From positions 71,558 to 135,557 of the forward strand of contig CAZIAL010000003.1 in NCBI GenBank assembly GCA_964536965.1: a stretch of 64,000 bases of DNA, read 5' to 3'. Source of the stretch: JACMQW01 sp964536965 (GTDB lineage: Bacteria > Bdellovibrionota > UBA1018). Every line of letters starts with the position of its first letter. Positions within the stretch are counted from its first letter, which is position 1. The notes beneath the pieces are model-generated. The model did no database searches and had not been told where the DNA came from. It was given only the letters and a program-made list of their open reading frames with translations. Below are positions 1 to 8,094 of the stretch, piece after piece. A program made the position numbers and the translations under genes.

Positions 1-229
1 CGAGGGCGTCCCGAAATTCGATGGTCTCCGGAAAGTTATGGCCCGTATCGATATGAACGATCTGGAAGGGGATCTTCGCCGGCCAAAAGGCGCGTACGGC
101 TAAATGAATGAGGAGGAGGGAATCCTTCCCTCCCGAAAAGAGAATGACGGGTCGGTCGAATTGTTCGGCGACCTCGCGGAGGAGATAGATGGATTCCGAT
201 TCGAGATCGTCTAGATCGCTGCGTAACAT
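1..229 (-). CDS. cysD: Sulfate adenylyltransferase subunit 2 (CysD), N-terminal part, cut by window edge
   Basis: The reverse strand reads an open frame from ATG at 229 to the window edge (76 codons). The translation contains the PP-loop motif FSGGKDS, then HIDTGHNFPETIEFRD, which is characteristic of the small subunit of ATP sulfurylase. CysD makes adenosine 5'-phosphosulfate from sulfate and ATP, together with the GTPase CysN. A TGGAGG Shine-Dalgarno lies about 9 bases before the ATG. The gene is divergent from the Rieske gene, and the 3' end is outside the window. A standalone PAPS reductase is less likely because of the HNFPE/EFRD context. Confidence 0.85.
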   Translation of the reverse strand, partial: MLRSDLDDLESESIYLLREVAEQFDRPVILFSGGKDSLLLIHLAVRAFWPAKIPFQIVHIDTGHNFPETIEFRDAL

Positions 230-353
230 TCCGGCCTCCATTACCTCATCTCCGCTAAAGGGGGGCAATGCAGCATTTGTATGTCACGAAATTGACGTTT
301 GGTGTTACCTCCGCGCCCTTCTCTATCCTGGGGGTTTCTGCGAGGATTCACCT

Positions 354-1388
354 ATGCCCTCCGAAGCGCTCGCGCACTTTTCCAGTCACGATACCCATGT
401 CCAGAGCTGGTATGTGCTCGCCCGCTCCCGCGACGTAAAGAAGGGAAAGGCCGTTTTAAAGGATTTTCTGGGGCGGAAAATCGCCCTCTACCGCGGCGAG
501 AGCGGAAAAGTTTTCGCGCTCGAAGCGCGATGCGCCCACCTGGGGGCCATGATCGCGATGGGAGATGTGATCGGGGATTGCATCCGATGTCCGTTCCACC
601 ATTGGAAATACGATGGCGAAGGCCAGTGCGTCGAAATTCCGTATCGCGACTCGATTCCGGCGCGCGCCAAGAACTTCTCCTACCCCGTAGAAGAGAAGTA
701 CGGCCTGGTTTGGCTATTCTTCGGCGAAAAGCCGCTTTTCGAGATCCCGAACTTCGCGGGCGAAGAAGATCGGAAACCTTACCTGCGGCCGATGCTTCAT
801 GTGAATACGCACCCCCATCTGATTCTCCCGAATTCGATCGACATCAACCATTGGTCGGCCGTGCACGGAATTCGGGTCCTCGATCATAAGCCCGCCGAAG
901 AGATCGATCCGTATCGACTCCGGCATATCGTGCGCGGCGAGCTCATGGAACCGACCCAGAGTTTCGTCCAGACACTTTACAAGATTTTCGGGAAGAAGAC
1001 GTTCGAGTGGGAGTGGATATCCTGGGGCGGGAACGTCTGTACGATCGATGTTCGCAAACCTTTTCGTGTGAAGTTCATGCTCACCTATGTGCCGCTTCCC
1101 GGTCGGGGATGCGTCTCGCAGACGGTGATGTATACCGCGCGTAGGAACGCGTTTTTGCGCTGGACGGGAATCGGCGCCTTGATGAATGCCGTCGATCTCG
1201 CGTTTTCCCTGCTTCTCTTTTACGACGATATGAAGATCATGAAGACGATCGAGTTCTGGCCCCACTTTACGAAAGAAGACTCGATGATCGCGCAATGGGT
1301 AAGGCATATCCGGAACTTGCCGACGTTCAATCCGGACGCGAAGGCGCCTCCCGCCGAGGTCGGGGTCGCGTCGGAAGTTCAGGGCTAG
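354..1388 (+). CDS. Rieske non-haem iron oxygenase, alpha-subunit type
   Basis: A 344-residue protein with both signatures of aromatic-ring-hydroxylating-type oxygenases. The N-terminal Rieske [2Fe-2S] site is C60-x-H62 and C79-x2-H82. The mononuclear iron site is D163-x2-H166-x4-H171, with a further acidic DDMK region near the C-terminus. Such enzymes take electrons from a separate reductase to hydroxylate, demethylate or desaturate a substrate. No reductase or ferredoxin gene is adjacent. I chose ATG 354 because longer starts would run through the divergent cysD start and its ribosome site, and the Rieske domain begins about 20 residues later. The stop touches the ATG of the GH3-like gene, so the two are probably co-transcribed. 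The substrate is unknown; a tailoring role in the surrounding ACP-dependent locus is inferred. Confidence 0.85.
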   Translation: MPSEALAHFSSHDTHVQSWYVLARSRDVKKGKAVLKDFLGRKIALYRGESGKVFALEARCAHLGAMIAMGDVIGDCIRCPFHHWKYDGEGQCVEIPYRDSIPARAKNFSYPVEEKYGLVWLFFGEKPLFEIPNFAGEEDRKPYLRPMLHVNTHPHLILPNSIDINHWSAVHGIRVLDHKPAEEIDPYRLRHIVRGELMEPTQSFVQTLYKIFGKKTFEWEWISWGGNVCTIDVRKPFRVKFMLTYVPLPGRGCVSQTVMYTARRNAFLRWTGIGALMNAVDLAFSLLLFYDDMKIMKTIEFWPHFTKEDSMIAQWVRHIRNLPTFNPDAKAPPAEVGVASEVQG

Positions 1389-2885
1389 ATGGGTCTCGTT
1401 CGTACGCTGGCGAGGTTAAGAAGCGGAATGGCGTGGCGCGCTTTCGAAGCTGCATGCCAGAATCCGGAGGCCGCGCAGGCGAAAAGCTGGGCCACCCAGC
1501 TGCGGCTGATGGAAAATTCCGCGTACTGGCCGAACCGCATGCCGAAGAGCCGACGTCTCGAAGATTTTCCTATCAGCGTTTACGACGATTATCTTGCGAC
1601 CTTAGAGTCGAGTTATCCGAAAACGCATTCAAGCCTGAATGGAGAGCCGATTCTCCACTGGGCCGAGAGTACGGGCACCACGGGGAAACGGAAGATGCTT
1701 CCCCTCACGCCGACTTATAAAAAGCAGTTCCAGTCGGTGAACCTCCCGATGGTCGCGGGACTGCTCCGCAGATTCCCGAAGTTCCTCGACTCGAAGGTGC
1801 TCTACCTAACCTCCCTCGGTCCGACCGACCGCACGAGCGCGGGGATCGGGATCGGTTTCATCAGCGGCTATAATTACCTGAACACTCCGAAGCTCCTCGC
1901 GAAGGCCTATGCGCTGCCCCCCGAGACGCTTAAGGACGGCCCGACCTACGCGAAGTGGGCGCCGATCCACGCGGCGGCGGCCGATGTCGGTGGGATTCTT
2001 TCGATTACGCCCGCGCGAATTCGGCAGGTCGTCGAGGAGATCTGGGATCGGCGCGCGGAGATTCTGACTACGCTGCGTTCGGATCCGTCGCTGGCGATGC
2101 CCGGGCGCATCGCCATTCTCGAGCGGGCCTTCGCCGAACCGAAACTACGGCTTCGTGCGATCTGGCCGAATCTCGAATTCGTCGGCAGCTGGAAAACCTC
2201 GGGCTGCGCTCCCCAAGTCGATACCGTGCGGCCGTATCTCGAAGCTCCCGTTCGCTACATCGACGTCATGTACTCCGCGACCGAAGGCTGGATTAACGTC
2301 CCGACGGAAAACGACCGCGACGGCGGGGCGGTCCATCCGGGGGGAGTCATCTGCGAATTCATCGAAGTCGGTCGCGAGATGGTGCGCGAGAACATCATCC
2401 CACTCTGGCGACTCGAACCGGGGAAGACCTACGAAATCTTCCTGACGAACCAGATGGGGCTCGTTCGCTACCGCCTCTTCGACTGGATAAAATGCACCGG
2501 ATATTTCCATCGTTCTCCCATCATCGAATTCGTGGGCAAGGCCCTGCGCGAATTCATGCTCGGGCGGCTTCGCATCGGCGAGCTCCAGCTTTACGAACTG
2601 CTCTCTGCCGCGAAAGTCGGAATTCCCGAGAACGAGCTCTGCTTTTCCCGGTCGAAAGCCGGGGATGAGATGGTTCTCCTCGTTCGCGAGGGACGGCAGA
2701 TTTCCCCGGATCTCGCCCATCGAATCGATGAGGCCCTTCAGCGGATCAATCCGTATTACGGTTCGGACCGTAAGACGCTGATCCTCCGTCCACTCCAGGT
2801 CGTATCTTTGCCCGAGAGCCACGACCTCTGGAAAGGGTTGTTGCACGCGCAATCCAAACCGCGGATTTTTACGGAGACTTGGTAG
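1389..2885 (+). CDS. GH3-family acyl-acid amido synthetase-like adenylating enzyme
   Basis: A 498-residue member of the GH3 branch of the ANL adenylate-forming superfamily. Visible motifs are the phosphate-binding loop STGTTGKRK (about residue 97), YSATEGW (about 297), and the YR..DWIKCTGYFHRSP segment that matches the family's third motif. Plant GH3 enzymes adenylate a carboxylic acid (jasmonate, auxin) and transfer it to an amino acid. Bacterial homologues are mostly uncharacterised. It starts one base after the Rieske stop codon, so the genes are translationally linked. Its 3' end overlaps the convergent hexapeptide-repeat gene by 17 bases. Amide formation between a locus product and an amine is an inference; the family call is solid. 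Confidence 0.8.
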   Translation: MGLVRTLARLRSGMAWRAFEAACQNPEAAQAKSWATQLRLMENSAYWPNRMPKSRRLEDFPISVYDDYLATLESSYPKTHSSLNGEPILHWAESTGTTGKRKMLPLTPTYKKQFQSVNLPMVAGLLRRFPKFLDSKVLYLTSLGPTDRTSAGIGIGFISGYNYLNTPKLLAKAYALPPETLKDGPTYAKWAPIHAAAADVGGILSITPARIRQVVEEIWDRRAEILTTLRSDPSLAMPGRIAILERAFAEPKLRLRAIWPNLEFVGSWKTSGCAPQVDTVRPYLEAPVRYIDVMYSATEGWINVPTENDRDGGAVHPGGVICEFIEVGREMVRENIIPLWRLEPGKTYEIFLTNQMGLVRYRLFDWIKCTGYFHRSPIIEFVGKALREFMLGRLRIGELQLYELLSAAKVGIPENELCFSRSKAGDEMVLLVREGRQISPDLAHRIDEALQRINPYYGSDRKTLILRPLQVVSLPESHDLWKGLLHAQSKPRIFTETW

Positions 2886-3705
2886 GCGGGAATCTCCCGC
2901 CGGGCGGAATTTTGGTTCCCTTAGGAAGATTCGAGCCTGATTCGACGATCGCCCGATCGCCGATGTCGCATTTGGGTCCGATGATGACGTGGTTTCCGAT
3001 GAGGGCCCTTTTTCCGATCGTCACCTGAGGTTCGATCGTCACTTGGAGTCCGATATGCGACCCCGCGCCGATTCGCACATAGGCCGCCGTGCGTGAGAAC
3101 GAGCCGAACGAAACCTTTTCGCCAAGCTCCGTTCCCGGTCCGAGGAGGACCCCGGTCATGAGCTGGCAACCGGCGCCGATCTTGGTGGGGAGCAGGGTGA
3201 GCTTACCCGAGTCGATGTAGTGTCCAACGACTCCGGAAGTTCCGCCGATGAGCACTCCCTCGCCGATCTCGATCATCGAAGCATCGTAGACATAGAGATC
3301 CGAAGACGTGCTGATGCGGAACGCATTTTTCGCGCCGAGGCTCCGAAGAAGGAGAAATCGCAGCAGCGTCGTCCCCATGAAAAAGGGGCGAATCCCCGTC
3401 ATCTGGGCGAGCCGCGCGATCTGGAAATGAATCGCCCATGCGCGGGCCACCGGATGGCTCGGGAAGGGAAACTCCCCTTCGCGAAGTTTCGGAGCAAAGA
3501 GTCTGAGGAAGGCGATCCCGCCGCAGAAGCTGATCAGCGTTCCCCCCAGTAAGAATGGCGCCGAAAGCGCGATGCCGCCCCAGCCAAAATTCGCGTAGAT
3601 CCATTGCGAACTCAGCGTCGCGAATGCCGCGGGGACGGCGATCTCGAAAGCCATGAAGATCCAGCCGATCAGATCGAATAAGATGAGCAGCGGGATCGAA
3701 GGCAT
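2869..3705 (-). CDS. Membrane-anchored left-handed beta-helix (hexapeptide-repeat) protein
   Basis: A 278-residue protein. The N-terminal ~75 residues are very hydrophobic, with two or three predicted membrane segments. The C-terminal half carries hexapeptide-repeat periodicity ([LIV]-G-x4, for example IGAGSHIGLQVTIEPQVTIG), typical of LbetaH acyltransferases such as serine or maltose acetyltransferases. I preferred ATG 3705 over GTG 3720 because GAGGAG sits 6 bases upstream. It lies 15 bases after the KAS III gene on the same strand and overlaps the convergent GH3-like gene at its 3' end. The acyl acceptor is unknown. The operon pairing with a condensing enzyme suggests that it transfers an acyl group made by the locus. 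Confidence 0.7.
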   Translation of the reverse strand: MPSIPLLILFDLIGWIFMAFEIAVPAAFATLSSQWIYANFGWGGIALSAPFLLGGTLISFCGGIAFLRLFAPKLREGEFPFPSHPVARAWAIHFQIARLAQMTGIRPFFMGTTLLRFLLLRSLGAKNAFRISTSSDLYVYDASMIEIGEGVLIGGTSGVVGHYIDSGKLTLLPTKIGAGCQLMTGVLLGPGTELGEKVSFGSFSRTAAYVRIGAGSHIGLQVTIEPQVTIGKRALIGNHVIIGPKCDIGDRAIVESGSNLPKGTKIPPGGRFPPTKSP

Positions 3706-3720
3706 GGAATCTCCTCGCAC

Positions 3721-4767
3721 CTAACCGATGAATCGCAAGACCTGGGCCCCGAAATTCAGCCCACCGCCGACACTGATCAGAAGCACGCGATCGCCGGGCT
3801 TGAATCGGCCGGCTTCCAGCGCCTTCGCGAACGAAAAGAGAATCGAGGCGCCTCCGATGTTTCCGTGTTCCTTCGAATCCCAAAGCATCGGCGTGTCCTG
3901 CATCCCCGTTTGCGCGACGACTTCCTCGATCAGGCGAATGTTCACCTGGTGTGGGATGATACAATGGACGGCTTTCCGTTCCTCGGCGGAAGGAAGGATC
4001 GCGTCGATCATCCGCACATAACGCTCGAGCGCATGGATCTTCATCTCGGCCGAGTCGCCGGAAATGAAGTAGCGTTTCTGGTCGAACTCCTCCCGGAGCG
4101 GTGGCATCCGACCGGGTACGGTATAGAGATCGACGTGTTCGCCGTCGCTCTGGAAACACGCCTTCTCGACTTCGAAGTGGGGATTTTTTTCGTCCTTCTC
4201 GAGCCAGACGGCGGCCGCTCCGTCGGCGAAACCGAACCACGTTTCCTTGACGTCGGGATGGACCGTCTTCGACAGGGTCTCGGTGCAGGTGACCAGCACG
4301 TCGGGATATCCGAGCTGGAGGAGGGAATAGGCATAGAGCAAGGAGGCTTGCGATGTGGAACATCCCGCCTTGATTTCGAAGGCCGGGGCATGATGACCGA
4401 GTTTCCCCAGGACGGCGGCCGCCTGCGATCCGGTATAGCGTGCGCTCGTCGTCGATCCCAGGACGAACGCGCCCGGCTTTTTCTCCGGCGTTTTCGCCAA
4501 GGCTGCGCGGCACGCGGTCTGCGCGAGATCTTCGGCCGTGGGTTCCGACGGGTTTCCGATATCGCCCGGGCGCCGAATCATGCGACGCCGACCTTGACCG
4601 AAACCCGATTCGATTTTTTTCGCGAACACCTGCAAAAAAGCGTCAGGCTTATCGCGCGTCTCGGGATGCATGCGGAGGATGTCGACGTTATCGAGCGGAG
4701 CGGTCTCCGGCAATCCGATTCCCTGGCCCAGGACCCTCAGTTTGAGTTTTGGCTCGAGGATATGCAT
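3721..4767 (-). CDS. 3-oxoacyl-ACP synthase III (KAS III)-type condensing enzyme, copy 1
   Basis: A 348-residue thiolase-fold enzyme with a complete Cys-His-Asn triad: C136 in AGCSTSQ, H273 in IIPHQVN and N303 in HGNIGGAS. The final glycine-rich GGGLNFG loop is typical of FabH. KAS III enzymes condense an acyl thioester with malonyl-ACP, and diverged members make specialised metabolites. It is the first gene of a two-gene minus-strand operon with the hexapeptide-repeat protein and is divergent from the acyl-AMP ligase. ATG 4767 leaves 13 bases between the divergent starts; an ATG at 4791 would overlap the ligase. It differs strongly from the second KAS III at 7081, so the two probably have different substrates. 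Confidence 0.82.
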   Translation of the reverse strand: MHILEPKLKLRVLGQGIGLPETAPLDNVDILRMHPETRDKPDAFLQVFAKKIESGFGQGRRRMIRRPGDIGNPSEPTAEDLAQTACRAALAKTPEKKPGAFVLGSTTSARYTGSQAAAVLGKLGHHAPAFEIKAGCSTSQASLLYAYSLLQLGYPDVLVTCTETLSKTVHPDVKETWFGFADGAAAVWLEKDEKNPHFEVEKACFQSDGEHVDLYTVPGRMPPLREEFDQKRYFISGDSAEMKIHALERYVRMIDAILPSAEERKAVHCIIPHQVNIRLIEEVVAQTGMQDTPMLWDSKEHGNIGGASILFSFAKALEAGRFKPGDRVLLISVGGGLNFGAQVLRFIG

Positions 4768-4777
4768 AATCTTATGC
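4764..4777. promoter_or_regulatory. Perfect inverted repeat between divergent condensing-enzyme and ligase genes
   Basis: GCATAA-TC-TTATGC is a perfect 6-2-6 palindrome. It overlaps the KAS III start codon and ends 4 bases before the ligase ATG. It could be an operator controlling both directions. It is short, so chance is possible. Confidence 0.35.
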
Positions 4778-4780
4778 AGT

Positions 4781-6094
4781 ATGCCCGACATCGTTTCGAA
4801 TAGAAAGGACGCGCTCGTCTCGTCCGCCGGTCGAATCTCCTTCGACGAACTCGAGCGACGGGTGAACGCAGAAGCGGCGCGCCTCACGGCGGATCGGCCG
4901 GAGGAACCTTGGATACTCATCTGGGATCGCAGTTTCGATTTCGTCATCCGATTTTTGGCGGCTCTTCGTTCGAAGGTCGTCGTCGCGATCTTCGCTCCCG
5001 AATGGACCGCCGTCGAATCGGAGAAACGCCGGACTCTCCTCGAGCGGCATCGGGATGGGCTGGATCCGCAGACGGCGGTGATTCTTTTCACCTCGGGTAG
5101 TTCCGGCGAAGCCAAGGCGGTCCAGCTTTCGAGTTCCGGGATCGACGCGAACATCGACGCCGTACTTCGCTGTTTGGAATTTTCCCGGGCGGAAGAACAG
5201 ACCTTGTTCTTGCCGCTTTCGTACTCGTTCGGCCTGCTCGGACAATTGCTTCCCGCGCTTCGATCGGGCATGACCACCCATTTTTTGCCCGACTTTCTCG
5301 GGGTAAAATCGTTACTCGAGTCCTCGCCCGAGAGAGTTCGCGGGATGTGGAGCGGAGTCGCCTCCCACTGGAGCGCGGTGCTGCGCCTGGCCCGCGACCT
5401 TGGGCCTTTTCCGCAGGTCACGCATGTGATCTCCGCGGGCGCTCGTCTCGATCCCATGACGAAGTCGGGACTTCGCGGTCTCTTCCCGAACGCCATCCTC
5501 TATAACAACTACGGCCAGACCGAGGCGTCGCCGCGAATCCTCTCCATTTCGAGCGCGGATCCGCGCTTTTTCGAGGATACGACGGGATACGCGGTAGATC
5601 GGATCGAAGTCCGTCTATCGGCCGAAGGCGAGCTCGAGGCCCGCGGCCCGCAGGTCATGCGCGGATATCTTGGCGATCCGCAGGGCACGACGGAGAAGAT
5701 CGGAGACGGCTGGCTCAAGACGGGAGACCTCGCGATGATCGACGCGAGTGGGCTCGTTTCGATTCGCGGAAGAACCGATGATCTCGTGAAGATCGGGGGC
5801 GAGCGCGTCAGTCCCCATGAACTCGAAGCCGCCGTCCAGGCGACGGGGTGGGCAGCGGAAGTCTGCGTCGTGCCGATCGCGGATGAGCTCTACGGATCGC
5901 GATTCGTCCTCTTCCTCGGTGAAGTCGCGTCCGACGCCCCGAAGGACGCCCTGCTCGTGAAATCCTTGCGAGAATCCTTGGCTCCGGCGAAACTCCCGAG
6001 CAAGGTCGTGCGCCTCGATCGTCTTCCCCGAACCACGAACGGAAAATTCGATCGTCAGAAGATGCAGTCCAGCCTGAAGGAAAAAAGTCCATGA
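4781..6094 (+). CDS. Acyl-AMP ligase / acyl-ACP loading enzyme (ANL superfamily)
   Basis: A 437-residue adenylate-forming enzyme, compact compared with the usual 500-550. Core motifs are intact: FTSGSSGEAK (104-113), YGQTE (244-248), TGD (314-316), and the C-terminal catalytic lysine K422 in TTNGKFDR. The N-terminal subdomain is about 100 residues shorter than in most acyl-CoA synthetases. The stop overlaps the start of a free acyl carrier protein (ATGA), so the likely reaction is adenylation of a carboxylic acid and loading onto that carrier. It is the first gene of a four-gene operon (ligase, ACP, SDR, KAS III). The start is uncertain: ATG 4781 lacks a clear Shine-Dalgarno, but earlier starts would run into the divergent gene. 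Confidence 0.8.
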   Translation: MPDIVSNRKDALVSSAGRISFDELERRVNAEAARLTADRPEEPWILIWDRSFDFVIRFLAALRSKVVVAIFAPEWTAVESEKRRTLLERHRDGLDPQTAVILFTSGSSGEAKAVQLSSSGIDANIDAVLRCLEFSRAEEQTLFLPLSYSFGLLGQLLPALRSGMTTHFLPDFLGVKSLLESSPERVRGMWSGVASHWSAVLRLARDLGPFPQVTHVISAGARLDPMTKSGLRGLFPNAILYNNYGQTEASPRILSISSADPRFFEDTTGYAVDRIEVRLSAEGELEARGPQVMRGYLGDPQGTTEKIGDGWLKTGDLAMIDASGLVSIRGRTDDLVKIGGERVSPHELEAAVQATGWAAEVCVVPIADELYGSRFVLFLGEVASDAPKDALLVKSLRESLAPAKLPSKVVRLDRLPRTTNGKFDRQKMQSSLKEKSP

Positions 6095-6333
6095 ACGATC
6101 TGAATCAAACGCTCCGCGACTGTCTGAAGCGATCCGGGTGGGATTTCGATCTCCCGGAAGACGACGAGTCGCTTCGAGACCTGGGTCTCGATAGTCTCGG
6201 AATGGCGCTTTGGATCGTCGAGGTCGAACGGACCCTGGGGATGAAGTTTTCCCCCCAGCGGATGGGGGGCGGCCGCTTCGACACATTGGCCGAATTTCGT
6301 CAGATCATCGAAGACGAACGGGGAACGAAATGA
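6091..6333 (+). CDS. Acyl carrier protein
   Basis: An 80-residue free carrier protein with the 4'-phosphopantetheine attachment motif GLDSLG (Ser35), acidic surroundings and the usual four-helix length. It overlaps the ligase before it and the SDR after it by ATGA, so expression is tightly coupled. This is a dedicated carrier rather than the fatty-acid-synthesis AcpP, judged by its divergent sequence and its setting away from fab genes. No phosphopantetheinyl transferase is seen in the window. Confidence 0.88.
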   Translation: MNDLNQTLRDCLKRSGWDFDLPEDDESLRDLGLDSLGMALWIVEVERTLGMKFSPQRMGGGRFDTLAEFRQIIEDERGTK

Positions 6334-7073
6334 AAATTCTCATTACCGGTGGAAGCTCGGATATTTCGAAAGCCGTTATCTTGCGACGCCTCGCGCGCGG
6401 TGACGAAGTGGTTTTCACGTCGTCTTCTCCCGAGTCGCTGGCGGAAACCACGGCCCACTTCGGCGGAAAGGCGAACGGCATAGTGTTTCGGCTCGCGGAT
6501 GCGGAAGCGAGCGAGGCCGACTTCATTCGCGCCGGAGGTTCCGGTTTCGACGCCGTCGTTTTCTGCGCCGCCGAGAAGCAGCCTTCGCTGAAACCGTTCG
6601 CGGATTTCGGTTTCCCCGCCTTTCGCGATTACCTGCGCGCCAACGTCGAGGGCAACGCATGGCTCGCACATCGCGTTTTACCCGGCATGGTCGAGCGGAA
6701 CTTCGGTCGTTTGGTCTTCATTTCGAGTCTTTCGGCCGCGATCGGCACCAGCCGCTATCCCGCTTACTGCACGGCGAAGTCGGCGATCGAAGGCCTGTTC
6801 CTGAATCTCGCGGTCGATTACGGCGAGTTCGGAATTCTCTCAAACGTGATCCGTCCGGGCGTGATCGCCACCCAACGAAACGACAAACTGTGGAAACGAA
6901 CCGGCTACGACAAGCGGGTCAAGGAACTCATCCCGGTTCGTGAGATCGGCACGCCCGATCAGGTCGCAAGCGTCGTGGATATCGCCCTCGAGAAGGATTC
7001 CTATCTGAACGGCGCGGTCATCCCCGTCGGGGGTGGAATGCCTTCCATGCGATCGGCGGGACTGCTGAAATGA
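6330..7073 (+). CDS. Short-chain dehydrogenase/reductase, probable 3-ketoacyl-ACP reductase
   Basis: A 247-residue Rossmann-fold SDR. The nucleotide-binding motif is TGGSSDIS (6-13), and the catalytic residues are a serine at 132-133, Tyr146 and Lys150 (Y-C-T-A-K). The usual NNAG element is replaced by FCAAEKQ. The C-terminus (NGAVIPVGGGMPS) resembles FabG-type reductases. It overlaps the ACP gene by ATGA and is followed 7 bases later by a KAS III, so reduction of a beta-ketoacyl-ACP made by the condensing enzyme is the simplest role. An alcohol dehydrogenase role cannot be excluded. Confidence 0.8.
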   Translation: MKILITGGSSDISKAVILRRLARGDEVVFTSSSPESLAETTAHFGGKANGIVFRLADAEASEADFIRAGGSGFDAVVFCAAEKQPSLKPFADFGFPAFRDYLRANVEGNAWLAHRVLPGMVERNFGRLVFISSLSAAIGTSRYPAYCTAKSAIEGLFLNLAVDYGEFGILSNVIRPGVIATQRNDKLWKRTGYDKRVKELIPVREIGTPDQVASVVDIALEKDSYLNGAVIPVGGGMPSMRSAGLLK

Positions 7074-7080
7074 GGCGGCG

Positions 7081-8094
7081 GTGAGTACGTTCGTACCGAA
7101 GCGCCCCATCTATCTGAAGGGAATTTCTTCGTACCTACCCGAACGAGTGGTGGATAACGATGCCTTGGTCGCCTGGATGGGTTCGGAGATCCGGGGGTCA
7201 TGGATCGAGCGCCGGACGGGAATCAAGTCACGGCGCTGGGCAGATCCCAGCCAGGCCTGTTCGGACCTCGCGCTCGAAGCGGCGGGAAAAGTCTTCGCTT
7301 CCCTACCCGAAGGCGTCCGTGCGGGAGTTCGGCAAATCGTGCTCGGTACCGTCAGCGGCGACTATATTTCACCGCCGACGAGTCCACTGCTACAAGAGAA
7401 GCTAGGTCTTCGCGACTGCGGCGCATTCGACCTCGGCGCGGCTTGCGCGGGTTTCGTCACCGGTCTTCATGTGGTCTCGGCGCTCGTCGCGGGCACCGAA
7501 GTCGATCACTTGCTCGTGAATTCGGAAATTCGATCCAAGTACCTTTCAAAGGAGGACTTTAACACCGCGGTCCTATTCGGTGATGGCGCCTCGGCCGTTC
7601 TCCTATCCGGGGATTCGACGAACGCCCAGTTTCGCGTCCTCGGAACGAAGCTGGCTTCCGACGGCGCCGTCTTCGACCTGATAAAAATCCAGGCGGGGGG
7701 ATCGCGGGCGCCGTTCACTCCGATCACTTCGCCTCCGGATGCCTGTCTCAAGATGGGAGACGGCGCGGCGATATTCCTGAAGGCCGTGCATGCGATGACC
7801 GAGTTACCCGAAACCCTGCTGGCGTCCCTCAGCCTCCGATTCGAGGATCTCCGCTGGATCGTTCCCCATCAGGCGAATCTCCTCCTGCTCAAGGAGATCG
7901 AGAAGCGGATCCCCGAATGCGCGGGAAAAATAGTGGAGACAGTTTCTTACACGGGCAATACTTCGGGCGCGAGCGTTGGGATCGCGTTGGCGAAGCTGGC
8001 CGAAAATCCTGAGCTGAAAAGCGGAGACCGGATCCTACTCGCCTCGGCGGGTGGAGGCGGGCTGGCGGCCTGCGCGGTGCTCGAGCGCGTCTAA
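7081..8094 (+). CDS. 3-oxoacyl-ACP synthase III (KAS III)-type condensing enzyme, copy 2
   Basis: A 337-residue FabH-like protein with an intact triad: C122 in GAACAGF, H263 in VPHQANL and N293 in YTGNTSGAS. The start is GTG 7081, 7 bases after the SDR stop, with GAGGCGG just upstream. It is the last gene of the ligase-ACP-SDR-KAS III operon. Its final 60 bases overlap the convergent carboxyltransferase gene. GAACAGF is closer to canonical FabH than the first copy's AGCSTSQ, so this one more plausibly does a standard decarboxylative condensation. Confidence 0.85.
   Translation: MSTFVPKRPIYLKGISSYLPERVVDNDALVAWMGSEIRGSWIERRTGIKSRRWADPSQACSDLALEAAGKVFASLPEGVRAGVRQIVLGTVSGDYISPPTSPLLQEKLGLRDCGAFDLGAACAGFVTGLHVVSALVAGTEVDHLLVNSEIRSKYLSKEDFNTAVLFGDGASAVLLSGDSTNAQFRVLGTKLASDGAVFDLIKIQAGGSRAPFTPITSPPDACLKMGDGAAIFLKAVHAMTELPETLLASLSLRFEDLRWIVPHQANLLLLKEIEKRIPECAGKIVETVSYTGNTSGASVGIALAKLAENPELKSGDRILLASAGGGGLAACAVLERV

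Noticed and set aside
189..353. Longer start for the Rieske gene
   Set aside because: It would overlap the divergent cysD start and its ribosome site, and the extra residues show no homology-like pattern.
3203..4513. Long minus-strand open frame of 436 codons
   Set aside because: It overlaps the KAS III and hexapeptide-repeat genes in another frame on the same strand. The translation is Arg/Pro/Gly-rich with no domain.
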